Positions 50,739 through 59,536 of a stretch of DNA of 64,000 nt are shown here, piece after piece; positions within the stretch are counted from its first letter, which is position 1; each line of letters begins with the position of its first letter. The notes beneath the pieces were generated by a model, which was given only the letters and a program-made list of their open reading frames with translations, was not told the DNA's origin and ran no database searches. Location of the stretch: the NCBI GenBank assembly GCA_028689585.1, contig JAQVCW010000021.1, positions 1-64,000 of the forward strand, written 5' to 3'. Both the position numbers and the translations under genes were made by a program. The stretch is from Lachnospiraceae bacterium (GTDB lineage: Bacteria > Bacillota > Clostridia > Lachnospirales > Lachnospiraceae).

Positions 50739-51581
50739 TTATGCAAATGATTTTGTGCATTCGCATCCGATTATGATGCCGCCCCTTTCCCCGTAATAGC
50801 TGCAGAGTCCGCGCGCTTCATACATAATGGCATCTGCATTCCCATAAGTTTCTTTTACCGCCTCAATCACTCTCCGGGCTAATTTAGAGTTTTCTATATG
50901 GCTGATTCGCAGTTTTCCGCCTGCATACCCCGCTTTTTTCAGTTCTTCCAGGAGCTTCGAGATTACTTTTCTGTCTCCGCGGCACTTGGTGATCGGTTCG
51001 ATTTTCCCACGCGTACTGGCGGTTCCGATAATGCTGATGCCCAGCACACCTACCGCCGAGGCTATGATTTTGCTGACTCTTCCATTCTGAGCCAGATTAT
51101 GTATCGAAAGAAAGGAAAAAAACAGCCGTGTTTTTCCCATATATTCTTTCACCTCTTTACATACCCGGTCAAAATCCCAGCCTTTCTGCTTCAGCTCCAC
51201 CAGCTTCTCTATCACCAGCCTGATTTCCGGTCCTGTGCTCAGGGTATCAAAAATTTCTATTTTCGCATCCGGATTTTTTTCCAAATACATCTTTTTCGCA
51301 ACCATGGCTGAGTTGTAGGTCCCTGACAGTTCGCTGGTCATGGTGACCACGTAAATTTCATCACCGCCGGCATAAGCCTGAAGCCAGCATTCGGTGCTGG
51401 GACATGCGGAATATGAGCGGCCTTTGTACTTTTCAAGCGCATTCAGCATTTCCGGTATATTGATATCCTTATCATCCGTATAGCTGAACCGATCGGTATC
51501 AATCTTCAATGCAACCGTTTCAAAATTAACCCCTTTATATGCCGTCATATCACCGGATGAATCCGCAATAAATTTAATCAT
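50739..51581 (-). CDS. DegV family fatty-acid-binding protein
   Basis: DegV/FakB proteins hold a fatty acid for phosphorylation by FakA or for other lipid steps. The 280-residue protein has IKFIADSSGDMTAYKG at the start, ACPSTECW (in place of the usual TSQPS-like loop), TSELSGTYNSA and the Arg-rich C-terminal lipid-site region. It is divergent from the TetR-type gene, with about 180 bp between starts, an arrangement often seen in clostridia and suggesting that the regulator controls it. Terminator not evident downstream, where a hairpin around CATCAAGG/CCTGATG occurs. Confidence 0.9.
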   Translation of the reverse strand: MIKFIADSSGDMTAYKGVNFETVALKIDTDRFSYTDDKDINIPEMLNALEKYKGRSYSACPSTECWLQAYAGGDEIYVVTMTSELSGTYNSAMVAKKMYLEKNPDAKIEIFDTLSTGPEIRLVIEKLVELKQKGWDFDRVCKEVKEYMGKTRLFFSFLSIHNLAQNGRVSKIIASAVGVLGISIIGTASTRGKIEPITKCRGDRKVISKLLEELKKAGYAGGKLRISHIENSKLARRVIEAVKETYGNADAIMYEARGLCSYYGERGGIIIGCECTKSFA

Positions 51582-51695
51582 AATTTTCTCCTCGCCTGAT
51601 CAATGTTTTCGATGTGCTGCCTGCTCCGCCATGTACTCAGGATGCTCCATGAACAGCAGCCGTATTGCCAATGTAGTTTTTATTACTACGTGTTA

Positions 51696-51724
51696 TTGTA
51701 TTGTGATTATGATCGTGTTACAAT
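51696..51724 (+). promoter_or_regulatory. Promoter of the TetR-type regulator gene
   Basis: TTGTAT (51696-51701) and TACAAT (51719-51724) with 17-base spacing, about 40 bases before the ATG at 51765. ATTGT and ACAAT at either end are inverted and may form part of an autoregulatory site. Confidence 0.6.
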
Positions 51725-51764
51725 AGACAAAAGGGCACTTTATGTCCATTTTGGAGGTAATCTT

Positions 51765-52313
51765 ATGGGAGACGGATCCGTTTATACAAATAAAAAAACG
51801 CAGTTTACCCGCATGTGTATATCGGAAGCCATTCTTGAGCTGATGCAGCATATGGAGCTCAAGGAAATAAAGATATCTGCGGTCGTAAAAAGAGCCGGTG
51901 TCGCGCGGATGACTTTTTATAATTATTATGATTCTATTTATTCTGCCCTAACGGATTATCTGCAGATTGTGATCAGTGAATACCTGGAAGAATGCGCGCA
52001 GAATCCAAATGCCGGAGCCTTTCTGGACTATAGCCATATTCTGTTTTCTCTGAAGTTTTTTGACCGTTATAAAAATTATTTTCTCACCCTGTCCCGGCAA
52101 AAGCTCCATTCCATCATGCTGGACAGTATTAATCAGTTTATGATCCAATATTATTCCTCCAGACTATCTCATTCTGTCTATGAGATGTACTGTTATTCCG
52201 GCGGGCTGTTAAATGCGTTTTTAAAATGGGAAGAAAATGGGCAAAAAGAAGCTGCGGCTGATGTGGCCGCAGTCATATATGATCTGTATCACTCCAGAAT
52301 GGGGGAGAATTAA
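51765..52313 (+). CDS. TetR-family transcriptional regulator
   Basis: The start is the ATG at 51765, seven bases after GGAGG; the frame is open upstream but without a better start. The 182-residue protein has the N-terminal helix-turn-helix (FTRMCISEAILELMQHMELKEIKI, then VVKRAGVARMTFYNYYDS) characteristic of TetR-like DhaS/YbjK-type regulators, with a helical ligand domain after it. It is divergent from degV and likely controls it and itself. Confidence 0.88.
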   Translation: MGDGSVYTNKKTQFTRMCISEAILELMQHMELKEIKISAVVKRAGVARMTFYNYYDSIYSALTDYLQIVISEYLEECAQNPNAGAFLDYSHILFSLKFFDRYKNYFLTLSRQKLHSIMLDSINQFMIQYYSSRLSHSVYEMYCYSGGLLNAFLKWEENGQKEAAADVAAVIYDLYHSRMGEN

Positions 52314-52799
52314 GCTTTTTATTCTAAGGCAATTTCTACAAAAAAAAGGAAACCGCTGATTAGTCAAATGCCGATAAGGAAGTAGTACCAACAAACTAAC
52401 TTAACGGCTGACAAACAGGGTTGCAACGAGGAACGGGCAAGAAGTCAACATCTTCTTGTCCGTTCTTTCTGTCCATATTCACCTGTATGGAGAGGGCAGA
52501 TGTTACGCAATAGAACGCCGTTTTTGGGGGTGGGAGTATAAAACCCTTACCCTCCCCATTTCTGCACCCGCAAAGCCGCATGAATACACAATGTCATTAA
52601 CTTAAGAAATTAGAAAAAGGTAGCCGCCACATTTTGTTCGAATTGTGGTGACTACCTTACTATTTTTTGCATTTTTCTTACCATGCAAAGACGGGCAATT
52701 TCCTGCTGAAGTGCAATAGTTCTTACACAGTGATGAAATATGCGACGATAAGGCTGATGAGTGACAATTAAGTGTCCAACGGTTCTATATAAAAGAGTA
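52314..52799. other. Gene-free remnant interval with two strong hairpins
   Basis: This 486-base stretch holds no convincing gene. It contains GAACGGGCAAGAAG (52432-52445) pairing with CTTCTTGTCCGTTC (52453-52466), and AAGGTAGCCGCCACA (from 52617) pairing with TGTGGTGACTACCTT followed by a T run, a good terminator. A short GTGGGAG...CTCCCC inverted pair lies near 52530. The composition changes here from chromosomal to mobile-element-like, so it is probably the worn end of an older insertion. Confidence 0.6.
52616..52672 (+). terminator. Terminator hairpin in the remnant interval
   Basis: A stem of about 13 pairs (AAGGTAG.CGCCACA with TGTGGTG.CTACCTT) is followed by ACTATTTTTT on the plus strand. 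Confidence 0.75.
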
Positions 52800-53202
52800 T
52801 CAATAAGAACGTTTCCGGACATTTGAATGGTTACTGGCCAATTGTCCTTTACTTCGTTTGAAAGATCTATCTCTCCTCACAGGCAATAGATTGCAATTGA
52901 TTTCATGGATTATTGAATCCATAATTGCTTGTTGCTGCATAACATCCTTTTCCAAAATAAGCTTTATTACATCCTCTTTCATTGTACCTATAGCTATATT
53001 TCGATTTATTTGCATTTCATATTTATAGTTTTTCTTCTGTTTATTATGTTCTCTTTCTGCATCTTGCATCATATCACTCATGATATTGTATAAGTAACCC
53101 GTGGCATATACATCTTGTTCCATTATGATTTGTTTATACCCGGTAAAGTTTTCTAACTCCATCTTGTTTTTCATATCATCAAATGCCGTTTCCACCCCCC
53201 AT
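52800..53202 (-). pseudogene. IS4-family transposase, C-terminal fragment
   Basis: The fragment reads WGVETAFDDMKNKMELENFTG at its upstream end, including the Glu of the DDE catalytic triad (the YREK/E region), and ends with the basic tail LLPVRRDRSFKRSKG. The N-terminal two thirds, with both catalytic Asp residues, are missing. The break falls exactly at the left end of the three-recombinase element (53197). The other side of that element does not carry the missing part in any frame I checked, so there was a deletion as well as an insertion. Confidence 0.8.
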
Positions 53203-53226
53203 ATACCGATATTTTAGAAATGCCGA
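53197..53226. repeat. Left terminal inverted repeat of the RIT element
   Basis: Matches the reverse complement of 56652-56681 at 28 of 30 bases. Confidence 0.92.
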
Positions 53227-53327
53227 GTTTGGTCTCCTAAAAAATCAAGTTTGTAGAACTTTATATATTTATCGGCATTTCTTACTATAGAGATGTAACA
53301 ATCATCGCTATAGAAAGGAGGCCGTAT

Positions 53328-54605
53328 ATGGCAGTTTCTTATCCGTTATTGAAGCCATTGACAGACCAGCTCATGAAGGAGGTGAAAGCATACGGGATAC
53401 TCAAAGTATCCACAGAGCAGTACCAGAGCATATGTAACTCTATAATCCGCTTTGCACAGTCATCTCAGGTTGATTTATATTCTCCCAAACTGATGGATGC
53501 CTACAGGGAGGAACTCGATAATCGTTGTTCCGAAGGAAAGATATGCAAGGAATACCAACGATTACAACTAAGGGTCATTCGTATGCTTTCTTCTCTAGTC
53601 GAGAAGGGGGAGGTGGATTTTTCAAACACAAAAAGATCCCCTCGTAGATATCTTGTATCTGACGAAATAAATACCCTCATTGAGCAGGTGCTTGATAGTT
53701 ACCCGATCAGTGATGCAACAAAGAAAGATCTCCGTGCTCCTACCAGACATTTCTTCTGGTATGCAGAACAACGAGGCATTAAGCCAAGGAGCATAGATGA
53801 CTCTATGGTTATGTCTTATCTCGTAGACGAGGTTCCTGTTTCAAACAGCGGAAGCACCGGACGTACACTTAGATGTGTAAAGTATGCAACCGAATATCTG
53901 AAAAAACATGGTAATGATGGTATTCATCGTGATTATACGCTGCTTAAGCTGAAAAATGACCATCGACGTATTATCCCCGTTTACTCCGAAGAAGAAATCG
54001 CAGGCATTGCAGAGGCGGCCGGTATGGACAATGCCCTGAGCAAAAGGGATCTGGCTATTGTGCTTGTTGCATACTGTACTGGGCTTCGTGGAATTGACAT
54101 CATAAATATAAAGTCATCCGACATAGACTGGCACCACCACAAAGTGTCGGTGATCCAGTCGAAGACTCATACGTCTCTGGTTTCAGAGCTGAATGCTACC
54201 ACCATGAATGCCTTAGCTGACTACATCCTTGAATGGCGTCCAAAATGCGACATGCCAGAAGTGTTCGTCACTGTAAAGGCTCCACATCGCAGGCTCTCCC
54301 AGGGATTCGGGAGCATGATTGACAAGTATTGCATAAAAGCAGGGGTCCCAAAGATAGCTTTCAGAGGCTTTCACAGCATACGGCGATCATTTGAGACTAT
54401 AATCGTCTCAAGAGGAGTCCCTATCGAGACAGCATCTCAGATGATGGGGCACAAAACTATCGTCGAGGATAAGCCATATATCACACATAACAAGGACCAG
54501 GTATCCTTTGTAGCAATGGATTTTTCGGATGTCCCGATTTCAACCGGTTACTACTTTGACCATAAGGAGAGCGCCAGTTCCAAGAATGGAGGTGGTGACT
54601 TATGA
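53328..54605 (+). CDS. Tyrosine recombinase, first of the trio (RitA-like)
   Basis: The 425-residue integrase starts after AAAGGAGG. It has an N-terminal SAM-like core-binding region (about 10-190) and a catalytic domain with the expected residues: Arg in CTGLRGIDI, the HSIRRSFET box (HxxR), MMGHK and Tyr in KPYITHN. It ends with an extension after the Tyr of about 35 residues. The stop overlaps the next start as ATGA. The three enzymes probably act as a complex in excision and insertion of the element. Confidence 0.93.
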   Translation: MAVSYPLLKPLTDQLMKEVKAYGILKVSTEQYQSICNSIIRFAQSSQVDLYSPKLMDAYREELDNRCSEGKICKEYQRLQLRVIRMLSSLVEKGEVDFSNTKRSPRRYLVSDEINTLIEQVLDSYPISDATKKDLRAPTRHFFWYAEQRGIKPRSIDDSMVMSYLVDEVPVSNSGSTGRTLRCVKYATEYLKKHGNDGIHRDYTLLKLKNDHRRIIPVYSEEEIAGIAEAAGMDNALSKRDLAIVLVAYCTGLRGIDIINIKSSDIDWHHHKVSVIQSKTHTSLVSELNATTMNALADYILEWRPKCDMPEVFVTVKAPHRRLSQGFGSMIDKYCIKAGVPKIAFRGFHSIRRSFETIIVSRGVPIETASQMMGHKTIVEDKPYITHNKDQVSFVAMDFSDVPISTGYYFDHKESASSKNGGGDL

Positions 54606-55555
54606 TCCTTGAAAACAGACTCAATAAAGCATTCGATGAGATGATGAGATATCGCGAGTCTATCGACTATGCCACGGCTACATATAAGAGTTCCGTTCCT
54701 CCGTTTATAAACTTCTGTGTCAATAACTATCCTGAATCCGATTATATAACTTCTGTAATGGTTGATGAATGGCTTGCGTATTACCAATACAGTAACAACA
54801 GCAGGGCGGCTTTTATCTCACTCTTGAGAGAATACACGAAATACCTGCATTTCCTTGGGTATGAGGACTTCATCCCGGACGATGATTATATCGTGAAACG
54901 GACCGCGTTCAACCCTTATCTATTTACAGACGATGAGTTGTCCAGTCTTTTTTTCACAATCGATTCCTACACGGGGAGAACCTGTGGCAAGAGATATCTG
55001 CCTGAGGTTGTCCTGCCTGTGTATACTCGTTTCCTTTATTGCTGCGGTTTGCGCCCACAAGAGCCACCAGCAATACGTGCCGAAGATATCGATCTGAATA
55101 CAGGAGATATTTATATTCGACAGTCTAAAAGACATAAGGATCGCCATATCATCATGTCCGAGGACATGTTGAAGCTCTGTCGGCTGTATGATTCTGTAAC
55201 CGGAACGAGGCAATGGTTCTTTCAAAAGTGGGACGGCACACAGTATGAGACATCATGGTATCATCAAGTATGGCGGAACCTGACATCAAAAAGTGGCATA
55301 CCATGGAAAGGAACTCCAAGACCTTATGACCTTAGGCATGCATTCGCTTCACGTAACCTAATCCGCTGGATAGACTCTGGAAGGGATGTTATGGAACTGC
55401 TCCCATACCTTTCAGCATATATGGGTCACTCTGAGTTATCGTCTACTCTTTATTATGTCCATCTCCTACCTGAGAAGCTTCGTAAGTCCAAAGGAATCGA
55501 CTGGGGTCTGCTTTCCAGCATTTATGGAAAGGAGGTACCAGAGGATGAAGATTAA
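54602..55555 (+). CDS. Tyrosine recombinase, second of the trio (RitB-like)
   Basis: The 317-residue integrase has the catalytic Arg in CCGLRPQEPPAIR, the box YDLRHAFAS and YMGHSELSSTLYYVHLLP, which contains the second His and the Tyr nucleophile. It is translationally coupled at both ends (4-bp overlap upstream, 11-bp overlap downstream). The combination of three distinct integrases in fixed order distinguishes this from Tn554, which has two integrases plus TnpC. Confidence 0.93.
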   Translation: MILENRLNKAFDEMMRYRESIDYATATYKSSVPPFINFCVNNYPESDYITSVMVDEWLAYYQYSNNSRAAFISLLREYTKYLHFLGYEDFIPDDDYIVKRTAFNPYLFTDDELSSLFFTIDSYTGRTCGKRYLPEVVLPVYTRFLYCCGLRPQEPPAIRAEDIDLNTGDIYIRQSKRHKDRHIIMSEDMLKLCRLYDSVTGTRQWFFQKWDGTQYETSWYHQVWRNLTSKSGIPWKGTPRPYDLRHAFASRNLIRWIDSGRDVMELLPYLSAYMGHSELSSTLYYVHLLPEKLRKSKGIDWGLLSSIYGKEVPEDED

Positions 55556-56588
55556 AGCGAAAGACCCCAGACTATTATCACTCATGGGGGAATTTATGAG
55601 GGTCTATCTACCTTGTGTCCGAAATCGCGATGAGGATACCGTTGCCTCATATAGACATAGTATAAATCTTTTTGTGACATTCCTTGAGGCTGAACACAAG
55701 ATTACCATCAAGACAATGCAGACATCGGATTTTAACCAGAAAAACATAGTCCGATTCATGTCATGGCTGAAATCAGACCGGAACAATGTGGCGCCCACCA
55801 TAAATCACAGGCTATCAGATATCCGTGGTTTTTGTCGATATCTTTACAAGAAAAATGCAATTGCTCTCGACGATTACGAGGAAATCTGCGAGATAAACAA
55901 CACTGATGATGACAGAGTTATCGATTTTACTTGGCTTTCTATAGATGATGTATGCATGATCCTTAAAAGTGTCGATGACAATCGTGATGCTTTGAGAGAT
56001 CATTTCCTTCTATCATTGATGTATGAAAGCGGTGCCAGGATAAACGAGGTGCTGTCATTAAGGCTTCTGGATATCAAGAAAACCGTCGATGGAGAAGCGG
56101 ATGTACACTTTTATGGTAAAGGCAGGAAGCACAGGATAATTCCGCTATCCAAGGAAATATGGAGACAGTTTGAACGATACTGTGAAAAATACCATACGGA
56201 CAAAGTGCCAGATAACTTAATGTTTTATTCGTACCGTAACGGCAGGAAAAATAAGATGTCCAGTGACAATGTCAGCAGAATTCTTGATGGATGTGAGACA
56301 AGGGTCAAAAAGGATACCCCCGAACTGCTTCATCTGCACTCTCATCTTTTCAGGAGGACAAGAGCCATGCATTTGTATCAGGCTGGCGTTCCCCTGCCAA
56401 CTATATCGGAATGGCTTGGTCATTCGAATATAGAAACGACACGCTTCTACGCCAAGGTTACTGAAGAAATGAAACGAGAGGCGTTGCATAAACTCAGCGA
56501 TAGTGACAGCTCAGTCTTTAAAGATGACGTTGCATTCAAATATGCCAACGATGAGGATACGATCAAGAGATTATGCGGGTTGAAATAA
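55545..56588 (+). CDS. Tyrosine recombinase, third of the trio (RitC-like)
   Basis: The start is the ATG at 55545 (MKIKAKDPRLL) after GGAGGTACC; the frame is open upstream into the previous gene. The 347-residue protein has Arg in ESGARINEVLSLRLLDI, HLFRRTRAMHL, WLGHSNIETTRFYAKV with the Tyr nucleophile, and a C-terminal tail of about 45 residues. All catalytic residues are present. Its stop is directly followed by the right-end AAATGCCGA motif. Confidence 0.93.
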   Translation: MKIKAKDPRLLSLMGEFMRVYLPCVRNRDEDTVASYRHSINLFVTFLEAEHKITIKTMQTSDFNQKNIVRFMSWLKSDRNNVAPTINHRLSDIRGFCRYLYKKNAIALDDYEEICEINNTDDDRVIDFTWLSIDDVCMILKSVDDNRDALRDHFLLSLMYESGARINEVLSLRLLDIKKTVDGEADVHFYGKGRKHRIIPLSKEIWRQFERYCEKYHTDKVPDNLMFYSYRNGRKNKMSSDNVSRILDGCETRVKKDTPELLHLHSHLFRRTRAMHLYQAGVPLPTISEWLGHSNIETTRFYAKVTEEMKREALHKLSDSDSSVFKDDVAFKYANDEDTIKRLCGLK

Positions 56589-56607
56589 ATGCCGATAACT
56601 TATTTCC

Positions 56608-56636
56608 GATGCCTGACATAGCGTCAGACATCGGAT
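56608..56636 (+). terminator. Perfect hairpin inside the right end of the RIT element
   Basis: CCGATG.CTGAC and GTCAG.CATCGG pair around a 5-base loop, 20 bases after the last recombinase stop. There is no T run right after it, so it may be structural (recombination site or transcript end) rather than a classical terminator. Confidence 0.6.
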
Positions 56637-56651
56637 TCTGCTAAAAATTTG

Positions 56652-56681
56652 TCGGCATTTCTAAAATATCAGCATATGGGG
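56652..56681. repeat. Right terminal inverted repeat of the RIT element
   Basis: Starts TCGGCATTTCT and ends ATATGGGG, inverted relative to 53197-53226. Confidence 0.92.
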
Positions 56682-56738
56682 CATAAAAGCCATGTTTCAT
56701 TTTCCACCTCTACCATATCCATTCGATTTTTCCCATTG

Positions 56739-57479
56739 TTATTCCGCTTTTGCACTTTCCATTTCCGAAGCAACATATTTATCTGTAACATTCTGATACT
56801 TTCCATCTACTTTAGGGAATGAAACAGATTTGAGCATAATAGCTTGATAGAGTTGTGCAGGGGCATTTTCAATGTCTGCTGTATATATTTTAATTACAGC
56901 ATAACCAACAATGTTTTTTCCATCACGCATAACAACATTTGCGTATGCTTCAGTTCCCATGTAGCGTGCATTGCTCCAATATAGAGTAGTGCCATTATCT
57001 ACGCTAAAGGAAGAACCAAGTTCTGTTATGTTTTGAGTTGATTTACCAAGTTCCCAAAGGAAAAATTCGCCATCGCTAATTGTCACATCAAATGTTGCGT
57101 TTGGATATTCGGGCAAAGACAACTTTAACGGCAAGCCGGGGTAGCTGTTCATTGCGAGACTCCAGCCAAACTCTTTTGGAAGTGCAACGCCTTCTTGCAT
57201 TTCGCGTTCTTCATAAAGTTCAATTTCATCGCTTTTGGCAAGCGCATACGCTGTCATGCAAAAAAGCCCCGGTTCTTTGACAATATTAGGAGCAAAAAGG
57301 TTTCCAAACATACTAACTGCAAGAACAAGACATACACAAGCAGCTAACGCCCCCCATTTTGTCCAAGTTGGAGATTTGTGCTTTGCTTTCTTATTCGCCC
57401 TTTTACCGGGGGCAGCTTCTTCAATATACTTCTCGTCCACTTGACCGAGGACATTCAAAATCCGTTTTTCTTCTTTCAT
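56739..57479 (-). CDS. Membrane-anchored putative anti-sigma protein
   Basis: The 246-residue protein has a cytoplasmic N-terminus (LNVLGQVDEKYIEEAA then a Lys-rich stretch), one membrane helix (WGALAACVCLVLAVSMFGNLF, about 43-63) and an extracellular domain of about 180 residues with no motif I recognise. It overlaps the sigma-factor gene upstream by 4 bp. That arrangement, and the opening helix found in clostridial sigma-partner proteins, points to an anti-sigma role. If the sigma factor is disabled by deletion, this protein may have lost its partner. Confidence 0.6.
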   Translation of the reverse strand: MKEEKRILNVLGQVDEKYIEEAAPGKRANKKAKHKSPTWTKWGALAACVCLVLAVSMFGNLFAPNIVKEPGLFCMTAYALAKSDEIELYEEREMQEGVALPKEFGWSLAMNSYPGLPLKLSLPEYPNATFDVTISDGEFFLWELGKSTQNITELGSSFSVDNGTTLYWSNARYMGTEAYANVVMRDGKNIVGYAVIKIYTADIENAPAQLYQAIMLKSVSFPKVDGKYQNVTDKYVASEMESAKAE

Positions 57480-57877
57480 AGCGTGATACCCTCTTTCTCC
57501 AAAATCTGTTTTAGCTCATTTCTCGCCCGAAGTAATGTCATTTTTACCTTGCTCTCGCTGAAGCTGTAATCCTCCGCAATCTCCTTGATGGGGCTTAAAT
57601 ACCAATACCAGCGCATGAAAACCTTTCGTGTTTCCATCGGCAGGGTGGCAAGGAAGCGGTTGAAAATCTCAACCAAAGCGGCGTCCTCTATGGCTTGCTC
57701 CACGCTGCCAGCGGCAGGGATACAGTCTTGCAACTCGTCATGTGCAAGCGGCACTTGCCCTGAACCGCGTTTTTCGGCGGCGTACTGCTCGTAATACTTG
57801 CTATACTTGTTCGCAGTTTCCGATATGGCAGCTTCGGAGCGCGCCCAATATAAATCAATAATCTGCCCATCGTCCAT
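57476..57877 (-). CDS. ECF-like sigma factor with most of region 2 deleted
   Basis: The start is the ATG at 57877 (MDDGQIIDLYWARSE). The C-terminal region 4 is intact (LPMETRKVFMRWYWYLSPIKEIA, then SESKVKMTLLRARNELK). The N-terminal part runs ISETANKYSKYYEQYAAEKRGSG; in relatives I recall, some 50 residues of region 2 (DNA melting and -10 binding) lie between KYSKY and the following YxxxxAEKRG. Their absence in frame means it probably cannot act as a normal sigma factor. The protein is 133 residues where about 180 is usual. It overlaps its membrane partner by 4 bp. Confidence 0.7.
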   Translation of the reverse strand: MDDGQIIDLYWARSEAAISETANKYSKYYEQYAAEKRGSGQVPLAHDELQDCIPAAGSVEQAIEDAALVEIFNRFLATLPMETRKVFMRWYWYLSPIKEIAEDYSFSESKVKMTLLRARNELKQILEKEGITL

Positions 57878-57994
57878 GATTTTCTCCGTTCTTTTCGGTG
57901 TAAAGCCTTTCACCTATATACACCGGAAAAATCCTGCTGCGTCACAAGTTTTTGAAAAATAGTTTGAGTTTTTTGATTTTGGAGTGGGCAAGCC

Positions 57995-59026
57995 TTATTT
58001 CAGCTTCTTTTCCGCGAAAGTATCTGCCATACCCGCCACGAAGCCCCATTGACGCTCCATGTAGGTTTTCAGCGTAGCCGTACTTTGACGGTAATCAGCG
58101 CAAATCATATCCGCATCGTCAAAATGCTTTGCAACGGCACACGCCAAGCAATGACCGCTTTCCATTCCGGCAGAAATGCCCTCGCCCATAGGATTAAGAA
58201 AACCAGCGATCTCGCCAGCGAAGAACACGCGCCCTGCTCTGTACTGTACCGCACAGCCGGGGCGAATGTGGGGCATGAGCCATTTTTCCGACTTCGTTTC
58301 TTCGTCAATCCGCAAGCCGTGAAGCTCTTTCATGCAGGCAAGGAAACGCGCATAATATCCCGCAATTTGGGACGGGTCTTTGACGGACACGCCCAGCACC
58401 AGCAGATTGTCCTTGACATTAAACCATGCGTCATACTCGGACAGCTCCGGCTGCAAGTAGGCATAAAAATAATGGTAGTCTAAATCAACCGTTCCCTTGT
58501 TGAAGGTCTGAAATGTTGTGATATAGCCTTGCGGCTTGGAAAGAATTTTCCGTTTGAGAGATCCGACCACGCCCTCGCAATCAAGAACATACCTTGCATC
58601 CTCCGTATAAGTTTTTTCACCATGCAGCGTGACGGTCACATAGCCGTCCTGCTCTTTACGGTCAATCGCCGCCGTACCGTCCCGCACCTCCGCGCCGCTT
58701 TCAGCCGCTTTTGTGGTAAGCCAATTATCAAAGGAACTGCGCCAAACATTAAGCCCCTCTTGCTCAAAGCGGTATTCTTTGCCCTTGTCGGTGGTAAAAA
58801 TCATGCCCCTGTTCTCGGTGGGAGCGCACATTGTAAACTGCGGCGTACTCTCCCCGAAATAGAGTTTGACTAAATCCATTGACTTTTTGATAAGAACGCC
58901 GGAACAGGATTTATAGCGCGGCAGTTTGAACTTCTCGACCAGCAGCACCTTAAAGCCTTTGTCGGCTAATGTTTTCGCTGCGGTGCTGCCCGCCGGGCCA
59001 GCACCGATTATGATACAGTCATACAT
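57995..59026 (-). CDS. FAD-dependent oxidoreductase of the geranylgeranyl-reductase family
   Basis: The 343-residue flavoprotein starts MYDCIIIGAGPAGSTAA, the FAD-binding GxGxxG motif with Glu in LLVEKF. It has the family loop PRYKSCSGVLIKKS and the second FAD contact FAGEIAGFLNPMGEGISAGMESG. Such enzymes reduce isoprenoid chains or act on other hydrophobic substrates; the substrate is unknown here. It lies between the sigma pair and the serine recombinase remnant, with a higher-GC codon style than the flanking chromosome, so it was probably carried in on the same element. Confidence 0.88.
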   Translation of the reverse strand: MYDCIIIGAGPAGSTAAKTLADKGFKVLLVEKFKLPRYKSCSGVLIKKSMDLVKLYFGESTPQFTMCAPTENRGMIFTTDKGKEYRFEQEGLNVWRSSFDNWLTTKAAESGAEVRDGTAAIDRKEQDGYVTVTLHGEKTYTEDARYVLDCEGVVGSLKRKILSKPQGYITTFQTFNKGTVDLDYHYFYAYLQPELSEYDAWFNVKDNLLVLGVSVKDPSQIAGYYARFLACMKELHGLRIDEETKSEKWLMPHIRPGCAVQYRAGRVFFAGEIAGFLNPMGEGISAGMESGHCLACAVAKHFDDADMICADYRQSTATLKTYMERQWGFVAGMADTFAEKKLK

Positions 59027-59074
59027 TTCGACACCTCAGTTTCTTTCTGTAATAAGTCCGTAATTATGTAGTAT

Positions 59075-59536
59075 ATGGCAACTCCATATTCCATTCAATA
59101 CCTTTGGAATAAAAAGTTTGTCCTGCAACGGATATTCGATGTAACGGCGATGTTCTTTGACGACATACACGCCTTCCAAAAAGCCGTATTGAAACAGCGG
59201 TTTGAGGAAACAGAAAAGGCGGTCAAGCGGCGCAAGAAAGAGTTGGAACAGGCGAAAAAACGCATAGCCGAGCTTGACCGTATTTTCAAGCGCATCTATG
59301 AGGACGATATAGCGGGTGCAATCTCTCGCGAACTGTTTTTGAAACTATCCACCGAGTATGAAGCAGAGCAGAAAGAGCTGACGGAGTTTGTGAAGAAGAT
59401 AATCGTCCACGCCTCCGATAAATCCAGTGGACACCGCCGCCAAAAGGTGGAGGTTGTTTGGAACTTCATTGGAAGCCTTGATATGGCAGAGGACGAGCAG
59501 ACCGCCCCACGGCACAAAAAATGCAAGACGGCATAG
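59075..59536 (+). pseudogene. Large serine recombinase, C-terminal remnant with internal deletion
   Basis: The frame contains the coiled-coil and tail region of TnpX/Tn4451-type recombinases: ELEQAKKRIAELDRIFKRIY, EDDIAGAISRELFLKLS, then FVKKIIVHASDKSSGHRRQK and VEVVWNFIGSL. The resolvase catalytic domain and zinc ribbon are absent. Between EQKELTE and FVKKIIVH roughly 40 residues found in relatives are missing; the relatives have an ELT-like motif at both sides, so a short-repeat deletion is likely. The first 18 residues (MATPYSIQYLWNKK) are probably flanking sequence. The frame ends inside a perfect 15-bp hairpin. Confidence 0.78.

Larger units (their letters stand above)
53197..56681 (+). 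mobile_element. RIT-type element: three tyrosine recombinases with 30-bp inverted ends
   Basis: The 3485-bp unit is bounded by near-perfect 30-bp inverted repeats (53197-53226 and 56652-56681; 28 of 30 positions match) starting CCCCATAT and ending GAAATGCCGA. Inside are three overlapping recombinase genes and no cargo. Each end also carries a second, inverted copy of the AAATGCCGA/TCGGCATTT motif (53272-53282 and 56588-56596), so each end is itself a pair of facing sites. Recombinase-in-trio elements of this layout are described in several phyla. All three genes look intact, so the element may be active. Confidence 0.9.

Noticed and set aside
52367-52378. ATGCCGATAA left of the IS4 fragment as an additional RIT site
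   Set aside because: Only about ten bases match, without the flanking CCCCATAT or a facing partner; likely coincidence.
56671-56720. Plus-strand reading ATGGGGCATAAAAGC just right of the RIT element resembles the MGHK box of a tyrosine recombinase
   Set aside because: The likeness is limited to four residues; no upstream catalytic Arg and no Tyr follow, and the frame runs antisense to the anti-sigma-like gene. Probably chance.
57995-59026. Flavin oxidoreductase as part of tetrapyrrole or carotenoid synthesis
   Set aside because: No other pathway gene is nearby and the family is too broad for such a call.
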